Positions 17,692-26,050 of a stretch of 64,000 nucleotides of DNA are shown here, in pieces. The DNA comes from an uncultured Albidovulum sp. (GTDB lineage: Bacteria > Pseudomonadota > Alphaproteobacteria > Rhodobacterales > Rhodobacteraceae), in assembly GCA_913064775.1 (NCBI GenBank), contig CAJYAD010000009.1:1-64000 (forward strand), in the 5' to 3' direction. A model generated the notes under the pieces. That model did no database searches. It saw nothing but the letters and a program-made list of their open reading frames with translations, and was not told the DNA's origin. Both the position numbers and the translations under genes were made by a program. The first letter of the stretch is position 1; every line of letters begins with the position of its first letter.

Positions 17692-19251
17692 CTAGCCGCC
17701 GAGCTTGGTCTGAATCTTCGCCGCAAGCAGGTCCAGCGGCATATAATAAGTGTCGATCGCCCACATCCCGAGCGGAACCACGACGGCCACCAGCGCCAGC
17801 GCGCCAAAGGTGATCGCGCGGCGCCGGATGGTTTCGCCCGGGGTGCGGATATAGGGGATGGCGACAAGCGGGGTGACCCCCAGCAGGCTGGTCAGATCGG
17901 CGGGACGACGCAGCGAAGTGTCAAGCATTTCGCGCAGCACGATCAGCCCAGCGCCAAGCGCGATCCCGCCCAGCAGGCCAAGCAGGATGATCTTGCGGCG
18001 GTCCGGTTTCGAAGGCTGATCCGGCGCGGTCGCGGGGTCCAGCACGGCCAGCCGCTGGCCCTTCGAAAGCGCTTCGATCCGCTCCCCCGTCGAGGCCTGT
18101 GACAGGCGCACACTGGCGGCGTTGTATTGCGATTGAATGTTGTCGTAGTCGCGCTCCAGCGCGTCGAGCGCGATCTTGTTGTCCGCGGTCTCGTCAATCG
18201 ATTTCCCCAGCTCGGACAGCGTCTTGGTCAGTTCCGCCTCTTGATTTTCCAGCTGCGTGATGCGCCCGTCGATCTGCGCGGTCTGGATCTCCAGCATCGC
18301 TTTCTGCGCGGCGCTGGCGCTATTGACCACGCCCGAGGTCGCCGTGCTGGCCGCTGCGCTCTGCTGGGTCACGGTCTTCTCCAGCTGGGCAATCTGGGCC
18401 TTCAGCATCACCACCTTGGGGTTCGATTCCGACAGGACCGCAAGCGCCTGCGACAGCTGGGCCTGCAGCCCCGCCAGATGCTGGGCCTCGGGCGAACCTT
18501 GCCCACCGGAACCCGTCGTGGAAACCCCGCCCGTGGCGTTGAAGATCGCGACCAGGCGCTGCTTCTGGTCCTTGAGGTCGGCGATCTGGCGCTGCACCGA
18601 GCTCAGCCGCTCGCGCAGGCTGGACTGTTCGGTCATCCGGAAATCGAGCGTGCTGGGCAGCGCCCCGCGATGCTGGTTCTGGAAGGAAAGGATCTTGGCC
18701 GATTGCGCGTTCAGCGAGGTCGAGAGGCGGTCGACCTCCTGCTTGAAGAATTGCAGTGTCTGCTGGGCCTGATTGGTCCGCATCGAGGCGCTGAAATTCA
18801 GGATCCGCGTGACATATTCGTTTACCACGGCGGCGGCGGTACTGGCCGAGCGCGCCGAGAAGGCGATGCTCATCGTCGTCGCCTGGTCTCGCCCGGTGCT
18901 GTTGCGGATCTGCGTCGAGTCGCGCATCGCGTCGACGATCCGGTCCGGGGTCATCGTGGCGATGCCGGAAAAGACCTGAAACCTGCGCGCGACCTCCAGC
19001 AGGTTCTGCCGCGTCATCAGGCGCTGCTCGAAGATCTGCAGCTGTTCCAGCGCCGCGGTGTTCACCGTCGGTGCGGCAAGGCTGTTCGGAATCTGGGGGG
19101 ACTCGAGCAACAGCCGCGCCTGCGACGTATAGGTCGGCGGCAGCTTCAGCGCCGCCGTGCCCGCCACTGCGAGAACTGCCACGAGGGCCAGCGCGAAATA
19201 GTGGAAACGCCGCCGGAAGATCGCGAGATAATACTTGAGGTCGATGGTCAT
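17692..19251 (-). CDS. Polysaccharide chain-length determinant (Wzz/GumC-like)
   Basis: A 519-residue polysaccharide co-polymerase of the inner membrane. It has helix 1 at about 18-36, a large periplasmic region with long coiled coils (about 165-400), a second helix at about 428-448 after the Pro-rich PDQPSKPDRRK segment, and an additional C-terminal helix (about 480-500). This matches the GumC/PEP-CTERM chain-length family. Partner functions are the adjacent kinase and the Wza-like exporter at 25427. Its start overlaps the ATPase gene upstream by ATGA, so the three genes 20213 to 16785 form one operon. Confidence 0.92.
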   Translation of the reverse strand: MTIDLKYYLAIFRRRFHYFALALVAVLAVAGTAALKLPPTYTSQARLLLESPQIPNSLAAPTVNTAALEQLQIFEQRLMTRQNLLEVARRFQVFSGIATMTPDRIVDAMRDSTQIRNSTGRDQATTMSIAFSARSASTAAAVVNEYVTRILNFSASMRTNQAQQTLQFFKQEVDRLSTSLNAQSAKILSFQNQHRGALPSTLDFRMTEQSSLRERLSSVQRQIADLKDQKQRLVAIFNATGGVSTTGSGGQGSPEAQHLAGLQAQLSQALAVLSESNPKVVMLKAQIAQLEKTVTQQSAAASTATSGVVNSASAAQKAMLEIQTAQIDGRITQLENQEAELTKTLSELGKSIDETADNKIALDALERDYDNIQSQYNAASVRLSQASTGERIEALSKGQRLAVLDPATAPDQPSKPDRRKIILLGLLGGIALGAGLIVLREMLDTSLRRPADLTSLLGVTPLVAIPYIRTPGETIRRRAITFGALALVAVVVPLGMWAIDTYYMPLDLLAAKIQTKLGG

Positions 19252-20213
19252 GACTTTCCGGTCTCCACGCGGTCCTTGAGCTGGGCGGCGAAGAAGACAT
19301 TGTCTTCAAGCACCTGTTCGAGCGTCCCGGTTGTTACAATGGGCGACTCATTGGTCCATGCATAAAGCAGGGCCATGTCACAGAACTGGTTTATCAGGCG
19401 CGGCACCCCGCAGGTGACCTCATAGACCAGCTTGCGGGCGGCAAGGTCGAATTCCTCTCCGGTACCGCCGGCGGACACCAGACGATGGACGATGAAGTTT
19501 CCGGTCATCGCCGCGTCCAGCGGTAGCAGATGGTAGCTGACGGCGATGCGCTGCGCGAGCTGGGCCAACTCTGGCCGGCGGATCGTGTCGGCCAGTTCAG
19601 GCTGGCCCACCAGCACCAGCTGGACGACCTCGTCCTTGCCGGTATTGATGTTGGTCAGCATCCGCAGTTCCTCTAGCCCTTCCATCGACAGGTTCTGCGC
19701 CTCGTCGAAGATCAGGGTCACGCGCCGGCCGGCGGCATATTCGGCGATCAGGAAGTCCTGCAACTGCTGGAACAGGAAGACATAGCTGGAATTTGCCGCG
19801 AATTTCTGGCTGAGCGCGTTGAGCACCCATTGCAGCAGCGCGCCGCGCCCGCCCTGGGCGTTCGACACCAGCCCGACGGTTGCGCCGGGGTCGATCTCGC
19901 GCAGCAGTTCGCGCAGAAGCGTGGTCTTGCCGCAGCCGATCGCACCGGTCAGCAGCGTCACCGGTGAGCGCGAGTGGATGCCGTATTCCAGCACCGAAAA
20001 GGCACGGCGGTGCTGGGGCGACCACATCAGCATGTCGGGATCGGGCAGCAACGTGAACGGACGTTCGGTAAATCCGAAGAAGTCTGAATAGAAGCCGCGA
20101 AGTTCGGGGTCGCCGCTGTCGCGATCCGCACCGCCCGCCGCTTGCGGCCCGCGCGGGAGCGCTTTGCCGGCCTCACCGCCCTGCGCATCCCAAGGTGGGT
20201 CAATCTCAGTCAT
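19248..20213 (-). CDS. XrtA/PEP-CTERM-associated AAA ATPase (ExeA-like)
   Basis: A 321-residue ATPase of the ExeA type found beside exosortase-linked polysaccharide genes. The sequence shows FFGFTERPFTLLPDPD near the start, Walker A GAIGCGKTT, Walker B RVTLIFDEAQN and a sensor region QLVLVGQPEL. It has no C-terminal peptidoglycan-binding domain and is slightly shorter than ExeA. It heads an operon with the Wzz-like and tyrosine-kinase genes. Its exact job in export is not established even in the family; assembly or energising of the polysaccharide export complex is a reasonable inference. AAGGGTA precedes the start. Confidence 0.9.
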   Translation of the reverse strand: MTEIDPPWDAQGGEAGKALPRGPQAAGGADRDSGDPELRGFYSDFFGFTERPFTLLPDPDMLMWSPQHRRAFSVLEYGIHSRSPVTLLTGAIGCGKTTLLRELLREIDPGATVGLVSNAQGGRGALLQWVLNALSQKFAANSSYVFLFQQLQDFLIAEYAAGRRVTLIFDEAQNLSMEGLEELRMLTNINTGKDEVVQLVLVGQPELADTIRRPELAQLAQRIAVSYHLLPLDAAMTGNFIVHRLVSAGGTGEEFDLAARKLVYEVTCGVPRLINQFCDMALLYAWTNESPIVTTGTLEQVLEDNVFFAAQLKDRVETGKS

Positions 20214-20780
20214 TCAATACCCTTACCGGTCACCGAAATAGGCTTGTCCGCCGACATGTTGCGACGGCGGGCGCAAGCTGGGACCTTTGCATTTCTTTTC
20301 TGGGGGAGGCTCCGAAGAAAAGCAATTGTTCACTTGGCCGCGCTGCCCGCGGCGGGGCGGATGGCGCCGAATCGATCACATCGAATCAGGCAAACCGATG
20401 GCCGATCAAGGCGGTCACGCCGGGTGCTTGACGCCCAAAACGCGACAATCAGCAGCCACACCCGGTCAATCCACCGTGAAACGAGAACAGTTCGCTGGAC
20501 TTTGCGGCGAAATCACGGCAGCCGGGCCGGTTGCCGTCATTTTTTGGTCGATTTTCTGCCTCGTTTCGTTAACCTGTGGTAGTGGGTGTAGTGAGTGGCG
20601 TGGACGCTGGCGGTCGAAGTACTGCCTTGTCCGTGTGTGGTGCATTTCTGATTGCCGGGCGTTGGCCCAGATGAATTTTAGGTATTTTTACGACCTTTCG
20701 TGAATAGCGATTTGGGGCGCCCTGCCTGTTTTTTTCAAGCTTCCGGCGCGGTGATATTATTTGAAGAGGTTTGTTTGACC
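20214..20780. other. Divergent control region, ATPase operon / sugar transferase
   Basis: No gene recognised in this 567-base gap between divergent operons. It includes TTTCGTTAAC at 20564-20573 and an AT-rich stretch from about 20650 that probably carries the sugar-transferase promoter. Several short frames start here but have no plausible product. Confidence 0.45.
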
Positions 20781-21458
20781 ATGCATTTGCCCGATCTGTA
20801 CGACAATTATTCCATTCTCGACGGACTGAGACGGAAGCGCGCACGGCGCACCGGTCTGTACCGCGGTGGCGTAAAGCGCATGATTGATGTCTTTCTGGTG
20901 CTGATCTCGCTGCCGCTGGTGGCACCGATGCTTGCGATCTTGGCGTTTCTGGTCGCCCGTGATGGTCACAACCCGTTCTACTGGAACCGCCGGGTTGGCC
21001 GCGGCGGGCGGATGTTCTACATGCTGAAGCTGCGCACCATGGTGCCCGATGCCGACAGCAAGCTGAAGGATCACCTGGACAATTGCCCCGCAGCGGCGGC
21101 GGAATGGTCCCATAACCAGAAGCTGCGCAACGACCCGCGTGTCACCCGCATGGGGCGTTTCCTGCGCAAGAGTTCGGTCGACGAGTTGCCGCAGATCTGG
21201 AACGTGCTCAAGGGCGACATGTCGCTGGTCGGCCCGCGTCCGATCATGCCCAACCAGGCGCGACTTTATCCCGGCACGGCCTATTTCGATCTGCGCCCCG
21301 GGCTGACCGGCCCCTGGCAGGTATCGGACCGCCATGAGAGCGCCTTCGTAAAACGCGCCGAATATGACGCGCAATACGAGGCGGAATTGTCGCTGGCAAC
21401 CGATGCAAGGCTGATTGTGCGGACTCTGGGCGTAGTGCTGCGCGGCACGGGCTGCTAG
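20781..21458 (+). CDS. Initiating sugar-phosphate transferase (polyprenyl-phosphate)
   Basis: A 225-residue enzyme that transfers a sugar-1-phosphate from a nucleotide sugar to the polyprenyl carrier, starting repeat-unit synthesis. One hydrophobic segment (about residues 37-60) is followed by the catalytic core KLRTMVPDAD and DELPQIWNVLKGDMSLVGPRP. It is the short, single-span form without the four-helix N-terminal region of WcaJ/WbaP types. The ATG at 20781 is chosen because GAAGAGGT sits just upstream; an in-frame GTG at 20700 would add 27 unlikely residues. The TPR lipoprotein follows on the same strand after about 100 bases. Confidence 0.93.
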   Translation: MHLPDLYDNYSILDGLRRKRARRTGLYRGGVKRMIDVFLVLISLPLVAPMLAILAFLVARDGHNPFYWNRRVGRGGRMFYMLKLRTMVPDADSKLKDHLDNCPAAAAEWSHNQKLRNDPRVTRMGRFLRKSSVDELPQIWNVLKGDMSLVGPRPIMPNQARLYPGTAYFDLRPGLTGPWQVSDRHESAFVKRAEYDAQYEAELSLATDARLIVRTLGVVLRGTGC

Positions 21459-21561
21459 GCTTCCGACGCAGGAATAGATCAGGCCCCGCTGGAGTTGCGT
21501 CCATGGGGTCTTTGCCCTTGCAGACGGCAGTTTGAGCAAAGCCAGATTTCAGGAAACCCAT

Positions 21562-24120
21562 ATGAACTTTTTCCGTGTCGCACCCCTTATCCCGGTCTTC
21601 CTTGTCGCGACGCTGACGCTCACGGGCTGCAAGACCAACGAAGAGCGCGCGGCTGCGTATTTTCAAAGTGCCCAGACCTACGTTCAGTCTGGCGATTTCT
21701 CCCGTGCCGGAGTTGAGTTCCGCAACGCGATCCGGCTTGCACCGGGGGATGCCAAGGTGCGCATCGGCTTTGCCGAGATGCTGGAATCCGAGGGCAATCT
21801 TGCCGGCGCGTATCAGCAATATGCATCCCTGATCGAGCACGACCCCAAGAATTTCGCGGCGATTTCCGCGGCGGCACGACTGGCGGCGGAACTGACCGAT
21901 TGGAAGACCGCGGACGAGCAGGCGCGCGCCGGGCTGGCACTAAAGCCCGATGATGTTCAGCTGAAGGCTGTCGAAGTCGCGGTGAACTATGCCAATGCGG
22001 TTTTGTCCCGCGATGACGCGGCGCGCACCAAGGCCGCGAATACCGCGCGCGAGCTGATCAAGACGCTTCCGCGCAATCTGATGCTGTGGCGCGTCTCGAT
22101 CAATGACGAGATGCGCTCGCAACGCTACGACGCCGCGCTAAGCGAGGTCGACACCGCGCTGAAGTTCGCGCCGAAGAACCGCACCTTCTATGCGATGCGG
22201 CTGGCAATCCTCGGTGCGCTGAAGGACGGGCCGGCGATCGAGGCCCAGCTAAAGCAGATGGTCACACTCTTCCCCGACGACAACGCCGCGCAGCAGACCC
22301 TGCTGCGCTGGTATGTCTCGCAAGGCAAGATCCAGCAGGCCGAGGACTACCTGAGAACGCTTGCAGCCGCGGCCAAGCCGGACCAGCGGGCCAAGGCCGA
22401 CTTGGCGCTTGTCAGCTTTATCCTGCAGTACCGCGGGCACGATGCCGCGCTGACCGAGCTTGACCGGGTGATCGCCTCGGGCGACGTGCCGGCGACCCCG
22501 GTGCAGGCCGCGGCCGACGACGCCAAGGCCGACAAGACCGATGCCGGCACCGACCTGACGCTGGAAAGCTTCCGCGCGCTGAAGGCGACGATCCTGTTCC
22601 AGAAGGGCCAGAAGGACAAGGGCCTCAAGATGATGGAAGCGATCGTCAAGAATGCGCCCCCGACGGACGAGACCCGCCGCATCGAGGTGACGCTGGCCAA
22701 CATGCGCTTCCTGGCGGGCGACAGCGTCGGTGCGCGCGCCCTGGTCGAGAAAGTGCTAAGCGAGGACAAGGGCCAGACCGAGGCGCTGAAGCTCAAGGCC
22801 GGCTGGCTGATCGACTCCGGCGATACCGACGAGGCGATCTCGCTCCTGCGGACCGCGGTTGAGGCCAATCCCAACGACACCAAGGCGATGACGCTGATGG
22901 CCCGCGCCTATGAACGCGGCGGCAAGCCCGACCTCGCGGGGGACATGCTTGGCCAGGCGGTCGAGGCCTCGAACAGCGCGCCCGAGGAATCGCTGCGCTA
23001 TGCCAGGTTCCTGGCCCAGCAGGGCAAGGCGATCGCGGCCGAGACCGTGCTGATCGACGCGCTGCGCCTTTCGCCCGACAATCTGCAGCTGCTGATCCCC
23101 CTGGGACAAGTCTATGTCGAGATGAAGGATTGGCCGCGCGCCCAGGGTGTGACGCGCCGCCTCAACGAGATCGGCTCGCCCGAGGCCAAGGCGGCGGCGC
23201 AGGGCCTTACTCCGGCGATCCTGGCCGGGCGGCAGAATATGGGGGCCGCGATCGCCTATCTGGAGGGGGTCATCAAGGATGGCAAAGGCGGGATCGAAGC
23301 CCAGGTCACGGTGATCCGCTCGCTTTTGGCAGAGGGCAAGGTTTTGCAGGCGAAGGAGACCGCCGACAAGCTGCTGGCCGAGAAGCCGGACGACCCGGGC
23401 CGCCGTTTCATCGTGGCTTCGGTGCAGGCGGCGACCGGGGACATGAAGGGCGCCGAGGAAAACTACCGCAAGCTGGTCGCGGCAGACCCGACGCGTGATC
23501 GCGTCTGGGTCGCGCTGATTCAGTTGCAGCGTGTCTCGGGGCAGATCGAGGCCTCGAATGCGACGCTCACCGAGGCGCTCAAGGCCGATCCGGCCTCGGC
23601 CGCGCTTCGGGGCGTCAAGGCCGCCGATGATGAGGCGGCCGGCCGCATCGACGCCGCGCTCGCGATCTATCAAAAGCTGTATGACGAGAACCCCAACAGC
23701 GTGCTGAACGCCAACAACCTTGCCAGCATGCTGTCGGCCTATCGCGCCGACGATCCCAAGCTGCTGGAAAACGCCCAGCGGATCGCGCGCCGTCTGGCGG
23801 GAACCAAGGTGCCGGCCTTCGCCGACACCTATGGCTGGATCGCCTATCAGCGCGGCAACCCGCAAGAGGCGCTGACCTATCTTGAGCTTGCGGCGCAGGG
23901 GATGCCGCGAAGCGCGATGGTGCAATACCATCTGGCCGAGACCTACAAGGCGCTCGATCAGTCCGGCAAGGCCACGGCGCAGTTCGAGAAGATGCTTGCG
24001 ATGGTCAAGCCCGACGACACGCGCCCCTTCGTCGAGGCCGCGCGCAAGACGCTGGCGGCGCTGAAGACCAGCGGCGACGGCGCCGCGGCGGCGGAACCCG
24101 CGAGCGGCAGCGGCAACTAG
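21562..24120 (+). CDS. TPR-repeat lipoprotein, PrsT-like (PEP-CTERM system)
   Basis: An 852-residue lipoprotein. The signal peptide ends in LTLTGC, placing the acylated cysteine near residue 18. The rest is a chain of tetratricopeptide repeats (for example AAAYFQSAQTYVQSGDF and AIRLAPGDAKVRIGFAEML) running to the C-terminus. Proteins of this design are regularly found in exosortase/polysaccharide loci and are called PrsT; they are thought to scaffold export or assembly at the envelope, but no activity is proven. An AGGAAA site before the ATG at 21562 decides the start over the upstream ATG at 21532. A strong terminator follows. Confidence 0.9.
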   Translation: MNFFRVAPLIPVFLVATLTLTGCKTNEERAAAYFQSAQTYVQSGDFSRAGVEFRNAIRLAPGDAKVRIGFAEMLESEGNLAGAYQQYASLIEHDPKNFAAISAAARLAAELTDWKTADEQARAGLALKPDDVQLKAVEVAVNYANAVLSRDDAARTKAANTARELIKTLPRNLMLWRVSINDEMRSQRYDAALSEVDTALKFAPKNRTFYAMRLAILGALKDGPAIEAQLKQMVTLFPDDNAAQQTLLRWYVSQGKIQQAEDYLRTLAAAAKPDQRAKADLALVSFILQYRGHDAALTELDRVIASGDVPATPVQAAADDAKADKTDAGTDLTLESFRALKATILFQKGQKDKGLKMMEAIVKNAPPTDETRRIEVTLANMRFLAGDSVGARALVEKVLSEDKGQTEALKLKAGWLIDSGDTDEAISLLRTAVEANPNDTKAMTLMARAYERGGKPDLAGDMLGQAVEASNSAPEESLRYARFLAQQGKAIAAETVLIDALRLSPDNLQLLIPLGQVYVEMKDWPRAQGVTRRLNEIGSPEAKAAAQGLTPAILAGRQNMGAAIAYLEGVIKDGKGGIEAQVTVIRSLLAEGKVLQAKETADKLLAEKPDDPGRRFIVASVQAATGDMKGAEENYRKLVAADPTRDRVWVALIQLQRVSGQIEASNATLTEALKADPASAALRGVKAADDEAAGRIDAALAIYQKLYDENPNSVLNANNLASMLSAYRADDPKLLENAQRIARRLAGTKVPAFADTYGWIAYQRGNPQEALTYLELAAQGMPRSAMVQYHLAETYKALDQSGKATAQFEKMLAMVKPDDTRPFVEAARKTLAALKTSGDGAAAAEPASGSGN

Positions 24121-24147
24121 TCAGGCCCCGCCCGGTTGAAATGAACG

Positions 24148-24184
24148 ACGCCCCGAAGCCGAGCTTCGGGGCGTTCGTATTTCT
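24148..24184 (+). terminator. Rho-independent terminator after TPR lipoprotein gene
   Basis: ACGCCCCGAAGC (24148-24159) and GCTTCGGGGCGT (24163-24174) form a perfect 12-bp stem with a 3-base loop, followed by a T-rich tail. It lies 27 bases past the stop codon at 24120. Confidence 0.85.
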
Positions 24185-24218
24185 GGGGTAATATTCTGGG
24201 GCCAGTCGGGGGCCAGTC

Positions 24219-24229
24219 GGGGGGGGGGG
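24219..24229. repeat. Run of 11 G in intergenic region
   Basis: Eleven consecutive G residues follow a short direct repeat (GGGGCCAGTC twice, about 24198-24218). It is outside coding sequence, between a terminator and the end of a VPLPA-CTERM gene. It could be length-variable, but no coding frame depends on it. Confidence 0.5.
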
Positions 24230-24308
24230 CGGAGCTGACGACTTCCTCAGCAACCGGCCCCGACTGTTGATCGCTCACCAAGCTCCGAAGCGAAAATCGA
24301 GGATCTGA

Positions 24309-25022
24309 TCAGGCCCGGCGGCGCTTGCGCCGGCCGAATATGGCCAGCCCGCCAAGTCCAGCCAGAAGCAGCGGTAAGGTCGCCGGCAGCGGCACGACCG
24401 ACGGCTGCGATGCCCGCGAAGTGCCAAACGTGCCCGGTATCGGACCGCCTTTGCTGGCAATCGTCGGGCCGCCCGGGTCCGTACCGCCGAGGGCCCCGAA
24501 GGTAGCTGGGCCGCCCGATGGCGGATTGACGCCGCCAAACGGCTGCAGCCCCCCGAAAAGCGCGGCCCAGGGCGGCGGGCCTTTGCCACTGCCCAGCCAG
24601 TTGCCACGCGGCCGACCGCCGGTGCCGGTGCCATAAAGACCCAAGCCCCCATCGGTCAGCTTCGCGAAGATCTCGGCCGGGGTGAACGGGTCATCCGGCT
24701 GTACGCCGCCCCGCCCACCCTGAAACCAGTTTGCCATGGAGGCGAGCAGGACGCCCACGCTGAGCATCCCATTGCTCGGCATCAATGCAAGCTGCCCGCC
24801 GGGGAACGCCTTGTTCAACCAGTTGAGAGCGGCGATGAGCTGCGCAATGTCGGTACTGCCCAAACCGTGCAGGCCCTGCCCCACCGTCGCCGGCAGGCCG
24901 GACATATGCGAGGATGGCGTCGGCGCGGCCACACCCGGCCCGGCGCCACAGGCCAGCACTGCGGCCATGGCGACCGCCGCGCCAGTGCGCCGCAAGTTCC
25001 GGGGTTTCACACGGATCGACAT
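24309..25022 (-). CDS. Gly/Pro-rich VPLPA-CTERM protein
   Basis: A 237-residue exported protein. It has an N-terminal signal peptide (about residues 1-33, ending VAA). An Ala/Leu-rich helical part reaches about residue 95, then comes a strongly Gly/Pro-rich stretch (about 105-205) that is probably unstructured. The tail has VPLPA at 210-214, a Leu-rich helix and GRRKRRR. It is an expected substrate of the XrtD exosortase. GGAGG lies nine bases before the ATG. It is transcribed away from the Wza-like export operon and shares its control region. The low-complexity mature part suggests a structural or matrix role, which is inference. Confidence 0.8.
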   Translation of the reverse strand: MSIRVKPRNLRRTGAAVAMAAVLACGAGPGVAAPTPSSHMSGLPATVGQGLHGLGSTDIAQLIAALNWLNKAFPGGQLALMPSNGMLSVGVLLASMANWFQGGRGGVQPDDPFTPAEIFAKLTDGGLGLYGTGTGGRPRGNWLGSGKGPPPWAALFGGLQPFGGVNPPSGGPATFGALGGTDPGGPTIASKGGPIPGTFGTSRASQPSVVPLPATLPLLLAGLGGLAIFGRRKRRRA

Positions 25023-25426
25023 CTCAGCCCTCCAAATCCCTACATGAGTCGCGTCAGACGGACCGCCTCAATCTTGCCCAATATATGACATAATTCCTCA
25101 ATGTCTTCCATCAATTACCATACAGATTGTTCGCGCATTCGGGACAGTCCCACACGCACGCCTCCAGCCTTGGCCCCCAACCTTGGCCCCCACGCGCGGG
25201 CACCAGGGGCTGGCGATCACGGACCGGGTCTTTGCGCCCCCCTGCACGCGGGCATGATTTTCGTTTGCGGACATGATTTTCCGCCCGGCGCGCAGGCCGA
25301 TGCCAGGCGATGCAGGCGGTCCGGCGGGCCGCGACTGTGGCGCGGGAATGACGCAAGGATGAACTCTGCGACGCAGAGCATTGTTTTTCTGTCAGAACAC
25401 CCGCATGATCACGGAATTAAGAACAA
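25023..25426. other. Divergent control region, VPLPA-CTERM / polysaccharide export
   Basis: No gene recognised. The ends next to each start codon are AT-rich, the middle is GC-rich with a short repeat (CCTTGGCCCCC twice, about 25169-25190). It should hold promoters for both divergent genes. Confidence 0.4.
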
Positions 25427-26041
25427 ATGAGCGAAACCATGTTCAAAGCCATTCTTCGCCTGGCCATAGCGGCCATTTTCGCCTTCGCCGCCGTACTGCC
25501 GGCGGCCGCAGCCTATCGCATCAAAGCCGGCGATACGCTGAAGATGCAGGTGCTTGAGGATTCCTCGCTTAACAGCGACCTGCTTGTGCTGCCCGATGGC
25601 TCGGTCACCGTGCCATCGGTCGGCACGATCCGCGCTGCCGGGGACAGTATCGAAACGCTGCGCAACCTTATCGCCCAGCGACTGACGCCGAATTTCGCCA
25701 CCAAGCCGACGGTCTACCTGTCGGTGGGAAGCCTTGCCCCTGTCAGGTCGGGCGTGGCCAGGGGCGCGATGATCGACGTCTACGCGATGGGTGAGGTCGC
25801 CAAGCCGGGCATGGTGGAGGTCAAGCGCGGCACCACGCTGTTGCAGGCGCTGGCCGCATCCGGCGGACCGACCCCCTATGCCGCCACCAAGCGCATCCAG
25901 CTGCGTCGCAGCTTCAAGAACGGTCAGAGCCAGATCCTGCATTTCGATTACAAGGCGCTGATGTCCGGCGACGCGGTTCCGACGATCGTGCTGCAACCTG
26001 GGGACGTCATCATGGTGCCGACCCGGCGGCTGTTCGAGTAA
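25427..26041 (+). CDS. Polysaccharide export protein (Wza-like, SLBB domain)
   Basis: A 204-residue periplasmic or outer-membrane protein. After a signal peptide (about residues 1-28, AAAA before YRIKAGD) it contains the polysaccharide biosynthesis/export domain (YRIKAGDTLKMQVLED, LPDGSVTVPSVG) and one SLBB-like ligand-binding domain (GMVEVKRGTTLLQALAASGGPT). It has no lipobox cysteine, unlike Wza, and is short because it has a single SLBB unit and no C-terminal amphipathic helix. It probably acts with the beta-barrel protein encoded nine bases downstream to form the exit channel. Confidence 0.92.
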   Translation: MSETMFKAILRLAIAAIFAFAAVLPAAAAYRIKAGDTLKMQVLEDSSLNSDLLVLPDGSVTVPSVGTIRAAGDSIETLRNLIAQRLTPNFATKPTVYLSVGSLAPVRSGVARGAMIDVYAMGEVAKPGMVEVKRGTTLLQALAASGGPTPYAATKRIQLRRSFKNGQSQILHFDYKALMSGDAVPTIVLQPGDVIMVPTRRLFE

Positions 26042-26050
26042 GGCGCGGTG

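Noticed and set aside
18127-19365. A 412-residue plus-strand frame
   Set aside because: It overlaps the Wzz-like gene completely and has antisense-type composition; the Wzz frame has coiled coils and membrane helices in the right order.
22756-23931. A 391-residue minus-strand frame inside the TPR gene
   Set aside because: Shadow of a regular TPR repeat protein with a lipoprotein signal on the other strand.
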